Shown here one piece after another: positions 38,041 through 45,579 of a stretch of 64,000 nt of DNA. Positions within the stretch are counted from its first letter, which is position 1; each line of letters starts with the position of its first letter. Position numbers and translations under genes: made by a program. The notes under the pieces were generated by a model. It was not told the origin of the DNA, did not search any database, and worked only from the letters and a program-made list of their open reading frames with translations. The DNA is from Streptomyces spiroverticillatus. GTDB taxonomy: Bacteria; Actinomycetota; Actinomycetes; Streptomycetales; Streptomycetaceae. The DNA is taken from the NCBI GenBank assembly GCA_014650415.1, contig BMUX01000008.1, positions 250,784 through 314,783 of the forward strand, given 5' to 3'.

Positions 38041-40341
38041 ATGACCCCGGCAGCAGGAGACCTGCGCTTCCAGGTGCTCGGGTCCGTGGCCGTACGGTGC
38101 GGGGACGCCCCCGCGAGACTGCCCAGCACCGTGGCCCGCCGCGTGCTCACCGTACTGATGCTCTCCCCCGGCGAGGTCCTCAGCACCCCCCGCCTCGCTA
38201 AGGCCGTCTGGGGGTCGTGCTGCCCGGCGACCGCCTCCAACCAGGTGCGCAAGGCCGTCGCCCAGCTCCGGCAGGCGATACCGGGCGCGGGCGGGTACCT
38301 CCTCACCGACGGACCGAACTACCGGCTGAACGTCGGTGCGACCGAGTCCGACCTGGTGGAGTTCAACCAACGCCGGCTGCTGGCCCGCACCCTGAAGGAG
38401 GACGGCGCGGGCGAGGCCCGGCTCATCGAGGAACTGCAGCGGGCCCTGTCGCTGTTCCGGGGCCAGGTCGCCGCCGACGTCGTCGACGGCGACGAACTGG
38501 AGAACGGCCTGATCCGGGCCGCCGCACGGGTGGTGGAGGAACGCCGCCTCGCGGTCCAGAAGGAGCTCATCGCGCTGCGGCTGCGCACCTCGCCGCCCGC
38601 GCTGGTGATAGAGGATCTGCGGGACCTCGTGGCGCAGCACCCGCTCGCCGAGGACCTGCGCGCACAGCTCATGCTCGCGCTGTCCCTCTCCGGCCGGCAG
38701 GCCGACGCGCTCGCCGAGTACGCCGAGATACGCACCCTGCTCCGTGACGAACTGGGCATCGACCCCGACCACTCGCTGGCCCAGGTCCACGAAGCGGTAC
38801 TGCGCGGCGACGCGTTCGCCTACCTGCGGGCCGGAGCCCCGCCGCGCTACTACCAACAGGCCGTACCGCCCGCAATCGTCGAGCTCGACGCGGGTAGACC
38901 GCAGCCGGCCCCCCGGCTCCGCAAGGCCGGGGCGCGGGCCACCTGCACCCTGCCCCACGCCCTGACCGACTTCGTCGGCCGCCGCGAGGAGGTCGAAACC
39001 CTGCTGCGGACCGCCCGGGCCGGTTCACGGGGCCCGGGGCCACGGCTGATCTGCGTCGACGGCATGGGCGGCATCGGCAAGACGGCCCTCGCCCTGCACG
39101 TCGCCCACCGGCTGGCGGGGGACTGCCCGGACGGCCGGTTCTACGTCGACCTGCACGGGTTCAGCCCGCACGAGCGGCCGCGCGAACCGGCCGAAGTGCT
39201 CCAGGTGCTGCTGCGCTCCCTGGGCATCGAGGCCAAGCGCATCCCGGCGGACCTGGACAGCCAGGTGGCCCTGTGGCGGGCCCGCCTCGCCGACGCCAAG
39301 GTGCTCCTGCTGCTCGACAACGCCGCGAGCGAGGCGCAGATCGTGCCGCTGCTGCCGCCGGGCAGCGGCTCCCTCGCCCTGATCACCAGCCGCCGTCGCC
39401 TCTACGGCCTCGACGGCACCCAGCCCTGCCCGCTCTCCCGGATGAACGCGGACGACTCCCGCGCACTCATCGAGCGGCTCCTCGGGGGTGAACTGGAGTC
39501 CGAGGCCACCGAACGGCTCGTCGCCTACTGCGGAGGACTCCCGCTGGCCCTCCGGCTGGCGGCCGCCAAACTGCGCAGCCGCCCCGCCTGGACGCTGTCC
39601 CACCTGGTGGACCGGCTTGCCGACCAGGGCATGCGCACCTCCGAACTCCGGGCGGGCGACCGCAGTGTCCGCTCCGTGCTCCAACTCTCCTTCGACGCGC
39701 TGACCGAGGCGCAGCGCCCCGCCCTGTGCCTGCTCGCCCTGTTGCCCGAGGCGGGCCTGGACGTGTACGAGGCGGCCGCGTTGTTCGGTACCGGCCCCAC
39801 CGAGGCCGAAGTGCTGTTGGAGGGGCTGCTCGACCTGAACCTCCTCGAACAGCCCGACGTCGGCCGGTACTCCCTGCACGGGCTCGTCGCCGGGATGACG
39901 GGAGCGATGGGGGAGTGCGAGGAGCTCCTGCGCAGCGGCAGGCGGCGTTCCGCGCTGCGCGGGCTGCTCGCGCACCACGTGGCGGTCAGCAGCGGCCGGG
40001 AGGCGGCCGAGATCTGCCGGCGGGAGTCCTCGGCGATGCTCGCCATGCTGACCGGCTGCCGGTACGAGGAGTTCTACCCGGCGGCCACCCGGCTGGCGCA
40101 CAACCTGTGCTCCGTCCTTTCGTCCGCGGGCCCCCGCGCCCTCGGCGACGGCACACCGGGCCGGGAGCACGACGACCCGGCAACCGGCCCCGGAGCGGCC
40201 GAGGCGTTCCGGACGGCGCTGCTCGACCTCGCCGCCGCCTACGGGCGCACCGGCCTGACGGAGCAGAGCAGGGTGCTGACCGCCAAGGCGCTGAGCCTCA
40301 CCGGACCTCAGGAGGTCCGCAGGGAGGAGCCCGTGGGCTGA
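38041..40341 (+). CDS. SARP-family activator with NB-ARC ATPase domain
   Basis: A 766-residue pathway activator of the AfsR/SARP class. Residues 1-100 form the OmpR-like DNA-binding winged helix (LRFQVLGSVAV, LLSPGEVLSTPRLAKAVWG region and YRLNVG wing end). Residues 102-255 form the BTAD helical domain (ALSLFRGQVAADVVDGDELE, LVAQHPLAEDLRAQLMLALSLSGRQADAL). Residues 300-600 are an NB-ARC ATPase with Walker A GMGGIGKTAL (341-350) and KVLLLLDNA (Walker B). The TPR region found in full-length AfsR is mostly absent. SARPs bind direct heptamer repeats and recruit RNA polymerase to antibiotic-cluster promoters. It overlaps the convergent P450 gene by 34 bases. Confidence 0.92.
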   Translation: MTPAAGDLRFQVLGSVAVRCGDAPARLPSTVARRVLTVLMLSPGEVLSTPRLAKAVWGSCCPATASNQVRKAVAQLRQAIPGAGGYLLTDGPNYRLNVGATESDLVEFNQRRLLARTLKEDGAGEARLIEELQRALSLFRGQVAADVVDGDELENGLIRAAARVVEERRLAVQKELIALRLRTSPPALVIEDLRDLVAQHPLAEDLRAQLMLALSLSGRQADALAEYAEIRTLLRDELGIDPDHSLAQVHEAVLRGDAFAYLRAGAPPRYYQQAVPPAIVELDAGRPQPAPRLRKAGARATCTLPHALTDFVGRREEVETLLRTARAGSRGPGPRLICVDGMGGIGKTALALHVAHRLAGDCPDGRFYVDLHGFSPHERPREPAEVLQVLLRSLGIEAKRIPADLDSQVALWRARLADAKVLLLLDNAASEAQIVPLLPPGSGSLALITSRRRLYGLDGTQPCPLSRMNADDSRALIERLLGGELESEATERLVAYCGGLPLALRLAAAKLRSRPAWTLSHLVDRLADQGMRTSELRAGDRSVRSVLQLSFDALTEAQRPALCLLALLPEAGLDVYEAAALFGTGPTEAEVLLEGLLDLNLLEQPDVGRYSLHGLVAGMTGAMGECEELLRSGRRRSALRGLLAHHVAVSSGREAAEICRRESSAMLAMLTGCRYEEFYPAATRLAHNLCSVLSSAGPRALGDGTPGREHDDPATGPGAAEAFRTALLDLAAAYGRTGLTEQSRVLTAKALSLTGPQEVRREEPVG

Positions 40342-41585
40342 CCCGGGGAGCGCCCCGGCCGCGGTTTCCCGGCCGGGGCGGGCTCCAGCCGCACCGGGAT
40401 GCTCCGGTAGGCCCGGAAGGTGACACTGGGCCGCCGCTCCACGGCGCCCGCGGCCGTGGGTGTGCCCGGTGCGTGGGCCAGCCACCGCAGCACCGCGCGC
40501 CCCTCCACCTGGGCCAGCGCCGCGCCCAGGCAGTGGTGCACCCCGCCGCCGAAGCTCACGTGCGGATTGGGGGCCCGGGTGATGTCCAGCCGACCGGGGT
40601 CGGCGAACCGGGCCGGGTCGTGGTTGGCGGAGCCCAGCAGCAGCACCAGGATGCGGCCCGCGCGCACGGTGCGGCCCTCGATCTCCACCGCCTCCTTCAC
40701 ATAGCGCGCGGTGGCCTGGATCGGCGCGTCGTAGCGCAGGAACTCCTCGACGCCCGGCACCGCGAGCTCCGGCCGCTGCCGCAACAGGGCCAATTGCTCA
40801 GGGTGTTGGAGCAGCGCCGAGAAGATCGTCGAGATCAGGTTGGTGGTGGTCTCGAAGCCCGCGAAGAAGAGGAAGACGACGTTGTCGACCAGCGTCTCGC
40901 GGTCGAAGTCCGGCTGTGCGCGCTGCGCGGCGAGCAGATTGCTGATCAGGTCGTCGGCGGGCCGCTTCGCCCGCTCGTCGACCAGCGCCGAGACATAGGT
41001 GCGCAGCCAGGTCACCGCCTCGTGCGCCGCCGCCCGCTCCTCGACCGGTACGTACAGGGCGAACGCCTTGGCGAGCTCCACCGCGTGCGGGCGCACCGCG
41101 TCCCGGTCCACGTCCGGGATGCCGATCAGCTCGCACACCACGGTGACCGGCAGCGGGAAGGCCAGGTCGCCGACCACGTCCAGCACCCCGCCGGAGCCCG
41201 CCCGCGCCTGGGCCTCGGCCATCAGCCGGTCCACCTGCTCGGCGACGTACTCCTCCAGCCTGCGCATCAGCCTCGGGCTGAAGGAGCGCTGCATGATGCC
41301 CCGCAGGAAGGTGTGCGCGGGCGCGTCCTGGTCCAGCACGATGCGCTTGAGGAACTCGTTGGCGGGCCCGGCCCCGGTGGAGAACTCGTGGTACTCCGGC
41401 GGGTATTCGTGGCCCAGCCGGCGGTCCTTGAGGAGGCGGCTGACGTCCTGGTGGTGCGAGACCACCCACTGGCCGGCCGCGCCCCGGGCGAGCCGCCCGG
41501 CCTCGCGCAGAGCGGCGTAGACCCGGTAGGGGTCCGCGACCACGGCGGGATCGCGGGAGTCGAACTTCACGGGCAGCTCTCGCAT
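40308..41585 (-). CDS. Cytochrome P450 (cluster enzyme 1)
   Basis: A 425-residue class I bacterial P450 needing separate ferredoxin partners, none of which is visible nearby. Motifs are AGFETTT in the I helix (242-248), E281-F-L-R284 in the K helix (EEFLRYD) and the heme loop VSFGGGVHHCLGAAL with heme ligand Cys352. AGGAGG lies 9-10 bases before the ATG at 41585. The protein is clearly paralogous to the divergent P450 at 41798 (shared GPAN-x-[FY]-L-[KR]-RIV and FGGGVHHCLGAALA). Within the cluster it could oxidise the aryl cap, an acyl chain or a thiazoline; the sequence does not decide. Its 3' end overlaps that of the SARP gene. Confidence 0.92.
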   Translation of the reverse strand: MRELPVKFDSRDPAVVADPYRVYAALREAGRLARGAAGQWVVSHHQDVSRLLKDRRLGHEYPPEYHEFSTGAGPANEFLKRIVLDQDAPAHTFLRGIMQRSFSPRLMRRLEEYVAEQVDRLMAEAQARAGSGGVLDVVGDLAFPLPVTVVCELIGIPDVDRDAVRPHAVELAKAFALYVPVEERAAAHEAVTWLRTYVSALVDERAKRPADDLISNLLAAQRAQPDFDRETLVDNVVFLFFAGFETTTNLISTIFSALLQHPEQLALLRQRPELAVPGVEEFLRYDAPIQATARYVKEAVEIEGRTVRAGRILVLLLGSANHDPARFADPGRLDITRAPNPHVSFGGGVHHCLGAALAQVEGRAVLRWLAHAPGTPTAAGAVERRPSVTFRAYRSIPVRLEPAPAGKPRPGRSPGQPTGSSLRTS

Positions 41586-41601
41586 GCGGCCGACGCCTCC
41601 T

Positions 41602-41644
41602 GTGGCTCGCTGGGGTGTACCGGTGGCTCGCTGGGGTGCACCGG
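41602..41644. repeat. Direct 21-bp repeat in divergent P450 control region
   Basis: GTGGCTCGCTGGGGTGTACCG at 41602-41622 is repeated from 41623 with one change (TGTACC to TGCACC), a period of 21 bp, or two helical turns. It lies between the two divergent P450 genes, 17 bases upstream of the leftward start. A TCGAG element follows at 41644-41648. Direct repeats in helical phase are what SARP activators bind, so this is a candidate site. Confidence 0.55.
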
Positions 41645-41797
41645 TCGAGCCTGACAGCTCGGCAACGAGGGCGAGGGAACCTGTCGCCAGTCCGTCACCT
41701 CCCGCCACCGCCCCGCGCCCGCCTCCCAGACTGGGCGGGCCAGGGCAACCACCGGACCCGAGCCGCGCACCCGAGGGTGCCGGGAGGTGACGCAGCG

Positions 41798-43021
41798 TTG
41801 AACACCGTGCTGAACATGCCGCGCTTCCTGCTGGACGACGCGCGCGCCATGCGCGACCCGTACCCGGTCTACCGGCGGCTGCGCGCGTACGGTCCGGTCT
41901 GCCGGGGCGGCCCCGGACAGTGGGTCTTCTCCCGGCACGAGGAGGTCTCGGCGCTGCTGCGCGACCCCCGGCTGGGCCGGGAGTTCCCCGAGGAGTACCA
42001 GAAGGTGTCGGTGGGCGAGGGCCCGGCCAACGACTACCTGCGGCGCATCGTGGTCGACCGCGACCCGCCGGGGCACACCCGGCTGCGCCGCCTGCTCGTG
42101 AAGTCGCTCAGCCCCGCGATGGTGCGCGGGCTGCGCGAGCCGATCGCCCGGCTCGTCGACGGCATGCTGGACCGGTTCGCCGACGAACGCCGCTTCGACC
42201 TGGTCGCCGACCTGGCGGTACCCGTCCCCATGACGGTGATGAGCGAACTCCTGGACATCCCCCGCCCCGACCGCGCCGACATCGCCCGCCTCTCCACCTC
42301 CCTCGCCCAGGCCTTCGCGGTGTTCATCCCGCCGGAGAAGCAGCGGGAGGCGCACGGGGCCGTGGTCGAACTCCGCGACTACATGGCCGGGTTGGTCCGC
42401 GAGCGCAGGCGGCGCCCCGGTGAGGACCTGCTGTCGCGGATGCTCGCGGCGGTCAAGGACGGCGAGGAGCCGCTGACCGACGAGGAGATCATCGACAACG
42501 CGCTGTTCGTGTATTACGCGGGCTTCGAGACGACCACCAACGCGATCGCCACCGGCGGCGACCTCTTCGTCCAACAGCCGCACACCCAGGGGCAGTTGCG
42601 CGAGGACCCCGGCATCTCCGGCAGTGCGCTGGAGGAGTTCATGCGGTACGACGCGCCCATCCACGCCACCACCCGGCTGGCCCTGGAGCCCATCGAGATC
42701 GCCGGGCTGACCATCCGCAAGGGGCGGGTGGTGGTGCTGCTGCTCGCCTCCGCCAACCACGACGAGCGGGTCTTCCACGACCCGGCCCGCGCCGACCTCA
42801 CCCGCTCGCCCAACCCCCACCTCAGCTTCGGCGGCGGAGTGCACCACTGCCTCGGTGCGGCGCTGGCGCGGGTGGAGGGGGCGGTGGTCTTCGAGCGGCT
42901 GGTCGCCCGGTTCGCGGAGATCGAGTCGGCGGGCGAGAACGTGTGGGAGCCCAGCGCGGGCGGCTTCCGGTTCCCCTACTGGGCCCACCGCAGCGTGCCG
43001 GTGGCGGTGCGGCCGGCCTGA
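41798..43021 (+). CDS. Cytochrome P450 (cluster enzyme 2)
   Basis: A 407-residue class I P450, paralogous to the divergent P450 gene. It has AGFETTT in the I helix (241-247), E-x-x-R in LEEFMRYD (about 279-284) and the heme loop LSFGGGVHHCLGAAL with Cys351. The TTG at 41798 was chosen for GGGAGG about ten bases upstream; in-frame GTG (41807) and ATG (41816) are possible. Retention of two related P450s suggests successive or alternative oxidations on the same scaffold, for example thiazoline-to-thiazole aromatisation or hydroxylation. The 3' end overlaps the convergent phosphopantetheinyl transferase gene by 46 bases. Confidence 0.92.
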   Translation: MNTVLNMPRFLLDDARAMRDPYPVYRRLRAYGPVCRGGPGQWVFSRHEEVSALLRDPRLGREFPEEYQKVSVGEGPANDYLRRIVVDRDPPGHTRLRRLLVKSLSPAMVRGLREPIARLVDGMLDRFADERRFDLVADLAVPVPMTVMSELLDIPRPDRADIARLSTSLAQAFAVFIPPEKQREAHGAVVELRDYMAGLVRERRRRPGEDLLSRMLAAVKDGEEPLTDEEIIDNALFVYYAGFETTTNAIATGGDLFVQQPHTQGQLREDPGISGSALEEFMRYDAPIHATTRLALEPIEIAGLTIRKGRVVVLLLASANHDERVFHDPARADLTRSPNPHLSFGGGVHHCLGAALARVEGAVVFERLVARFAEIESAGENVWEPSAGGFRFPYWAHRSVPVAVRPA

Positions 43022-43764
43022 GCCGGGCGCGGGTCCGGCGGGCGGACGGGGCGCGGCAACGAGCCCGCCGGGGCGGCGATCGCGGTCACCATGACGCCCG
43101 CATCGGCGGCCCACCGGCCGCGCAGGGCCGGGAAGCCGGTGGCGACCGGGTCGAAGCGGGCGTCCGCCCGGCGGACCCGCCGCGCACCGCCGGACACCGG
43201 CCGCACCACGAACGTACCCGTGACGCCGTCGGGCCGGAACTCGACCTCGGCGTCGTCGAAGCCCAGCCAGCAGCCCATCACGGGGTACCAGACCTTGTAG
43301 TACGCCTCCTTGGCGCTGAACAGGACGCGGCACCAGGGGACTTCGGGCCGGGCCGCCGCCAGCTCCGCCAGGTGCGCCCGCTCGACCGGCGAGGTCACCT
43401 GGGCCAGCACCCGGGCGGGCAGCGGCGCGCACGGCTCGGCGTCGACGCCCAGACCGTCGGCGTCCCGCGTCCGCGCCACAGCCGCCGCCCGGTATCCCCG
43501 GCAGTGCGTCAGCGAGCCGACCGTGCCGTGCGGCCACCGGGGCGCGCCGTCCGCGCCCCGCACCAGCACGGCGGGCGGGACGCCCAGCTCGGCCAGGCAG
43601 GCCCGCGCGACCCGCCGGACGGTGGCGTACTCGGCCCGACGGGCGGGCAACGCGTCGGCGATCTGCCGGAGTTCCGCCGCGAAGAGCGGGGGGCCGGTCA
43701 GCTCGCGGGTGCTCTCCAGGGCGGCCGCGTACGCGGGCAGGAGCGTACGGACGGTGCCGGACAC
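42976..43764 (-). CDS. 4'-Phosphopantetheinyl transferase (EntD/Sfp class)
   Basis: A 262-residue enzyme that moves the phosphopantetheine arm of coenzyme A onto carrier-protein serines. Motifs are APRWPHGTVGSLTHC (ppt-1), LGVDAEPCAPLP (ppt-2, with the metal-binding Asp and Glu) and FSAKEAYYKVWYP (ppt-3), in the arrangement of EntD-type enzymes. It should activate the ACP at 47396 and the NRPS PCP. The GTG at 43764 is one candidate start without a strong ribosome site; a TTG at 43827 overlapping the stop of the aryl ligase (TTGA) would couple translation and is the alternative. It is cotranscribed with the aryl ligase. Confidence 0.88.
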   Translation of the reverse strand: MSGTVRTLLPAYAAALESTRELTGPPLFAAELRQIADALPARRAEYATVRRVARACLAELGVPPAVLVRGADGAPRWPHGTVGSLTHCRGYRAAAVARTRDADGLGVDAEPCAPLPARVLAQVTSPVERAHLAELAAARPEVPWCRVLFSAKEAYYKVWYPVMGCWLGFDDAEVEFRPDGVTGTFVVRPVSGGARRVRRADARFDPVATGFPALRGRWAADAGVMVTAIAAPAGSLPRPVRPPDPRPAQAGRTATGTLRWAQ

Positions 43765-43823
43765 CGCTGTCGTACGTTCCGTACCGCAGGTGACGTCCGT
43801 AGGGGACGCGCCGGCGGCCGGGC

Positions 43824-45431
43824 TCAACCCGATGCCGCCGTCGCCCGCAGTGCCACCTTGTCGACCTTGCCGACCGGGGTGCGCGGCAGCACCGCCAACT
43901 CCCGCACCTCGTCCGGGAGTTTGAACGCGGCCAGGCCCTTGCCCGCCAGATACCGCTTGAGCTCCACCAGCGAGGGCGCCCGGCCCGGTCCCGCGGGCAC
44001 CACGAACGCGAGCGTGGCCTCGCCGAGGTCGGCGTCCGGGCGAGCCACCACGGCCGCGTCGTCGATCGCCTCGTGGCCGCGCAGATGGCCCTCGATCTCG
44101 TCGGCGGACACCTTCTCGCCGCCCCGGTTGATCACGTCCTTCGCCCGGCCGACGATCACCAGGTTGCCTTCGGGGGTGAGCCGGGCCAGGTCGCCGGTGC
44201 GGAAGAAGCCGTCGGGGGTGAAGGAGGTGCGGTTCGCCTCGGGGGCGTTCCAGTAGCCGTTGATGGTGTACGGGCCGCGCGTGACCAGTTCGCCCACCTC
44301 GCCCGGCGCCACCTCGCGCAACTCCTCGTCCACCAGGCGCAGTTCGTCCAGTTCCGACAGGGGGCGGCCCTCGGTGCCGTGCACGACCTCCTCGGGGTCG
44401 TCGAGGCGGGTGTAGGTGAGCAGGCCCTCGCCGATGCCGAACCAGTTCGTGATCCGGCAGCCGAGCGCCGTCTGCGTGCGCCCGGCTGCCTGCTCGTCGA
44501 ACTTGGAACTGCCCACCTGGAGGAGGACGCCGCTCATGTCCACCGGCCGCTTCGCGGCGACCTTGGACCACAGGGCCGCGAGCGCGGGCACCACCGTGGT
44601 GTGCGTGACGCCCTCCTTCTCGACCAGCGGGAACACCTCGTCGGGGGAGGGGCTCGCGGCCAGCACTGCCTTTCCGCCCACCAGCAGCGCGCCCAGCACC
44701 CCCGGACAGCCCAGGGCGGCGTTGTGCGCGGCCGGGTTGGCGGCCAGGTAGACGCTGTCCGCGTCGAACTCCAACGCCCGTGCGCAGGCGGCGATGTTGA
44801 AGAGGTAGTCGTCGTGCGTGCGCGGGATCAGTTTGGGCTTCCCGGTGCTGCCGCCGCTCAGCAGGAGGAACGCGACACCCGACGGGTCGACGGTCGGCAG
44901 CGGACCGCCGTCGGCGCCCTGGGCGCGCACCAGGTCCAGCGGGGTGAGGTCCCCGCAGTCGTCGTCCGCCACGATCACCGTGCGGACACCGGGCAGGGAC
45001 GCGGCGTGGCGGGCCAGGGTGCGGTAGTCGAAGCCCTGGAAGCGGCCCGCGGTGACGTAGCCGACCGCGCCGGAGGCCTCGATGAGGTGGCGCACCTCGC
45101 TCTCCCGGTGTCCGGGGAGCGCGAACACCGGAATGACGCCCGCCCGGAACATGCCGACCGTGACGGTGAGGAACTCGACGACGTTCGGCAGTTGCACCAT
45201 GACCCGCTCGCCCGGGTTCACCCCTCGGGCCAGCAGACCGCGGGCGATCAGGTCCGCCTCGGCCCGCACCTCCCCGTGCGTGATCCGGCGTCGGCGGTCG
45301 ACGGCCGCGGTCCTGTCCGGGAAGGCCTGCGCCGCCTCGGTGAGCGCGTCGCCCAGCGGCACCCCCCGCCAGATCCCGGCGGCCCGGTAGCGGGCGGCGT
45401 CCTCGTCGCTCCACGGCGTGAACTCATCCAT
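43824..45431 (-). CDS. Aryl-acid AMP ligase (DhbE/YbtE/PchD family)
   Basis: A 535-residue stand-alone adenylation enzyme that activates a hydroxybenzoate-type acid as the acyl adenylate and loads it on an aryl carrier domain. The family P-loop LLSGGSTGKPKLIPRTHDDY (191-210) and FGIGEGLLTYTRLDDPEEVV (331-350) match EntE/DhbE closely, and INRGGEKV and GKVDKVAL mark the C-terminal domain with the catalytic Lys. The pocket segment is AHNAALGCPG (235-244). Cys242 stands where salicylate enzymes have Cys and DHB enzymes Ser, but Ala238 replaces the usual Tyr/Phe and Trp330 replaces Val/Leu. The ATG at 45431 has only a weak GGCGGG. It is divergent from the FAAL gene. Confidence 0.9.
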   Translation of the reverse strand: MDEFTPWSDEDAARYRAAGIWRGVPLGDALTEAAQAFPDRTAAVDRRRRITHGEVRAEADLIARGLLARGVNPGERVMVQLPNVVEFLTVTVGMFRAGVIPVFALPGHRESEVRHLIEASGAVGYVTAGRFQGFDYRTLARHAASLPGVRTVIVADDDCGDLTPLDLVRAQGADGGPLPTVDPSGVAFLLLSGGSTGKPKLIPRTHDDYLFNIAACARALEFDADSVYLAANPAAHNAALGCPGVLGALLVGGKAVLAASPSPDEVFPLVEKEGVTHTTVVPALAALWSKVAAKRPVDMSGVLLQVGSSKFDEQAAGRTQTALGCRITNWFGIGEGLLTYTRLDDPEEVVHGTEGRPLSELDELRLVDEELREVAPGEVGELVTRGPYTINGYWNAPEANRTSFTPDGFFRTGDLARLTPEGNLVIVGRAKDVINRGGEKVSADEIEGHLRGHEAIDDAAVVARPDADLGEATLAFVVPAGPGRAPSLVELKRYLAGKGLAAFKLPDEVRELAVLPRTPVGKVDKVALRATAASG

Positions 45432-45579
45432 GCCCGCCAGTGTTCCGGCCCGCCGGTCCGTACCGGCCGGGGCGAACAGAGCCGTGAAAGAGACGACGGC
45501 CGGCACCGGGATCGCTCCTATCGTCACCACCGTCGCCGTACAGACCCCGGCCCCCGGGCCACCCGCCGAGGAGTGATGG

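Noticed and set aside
43824..45431. Assignment of the aryl ligase as a plain 2,3-dihydroxybenzoate or salicylate ligase
   Set aside because: The pocket has Ala and Trp at positions that are aromatic and aliphatic in both classes, so no substrate name is given.
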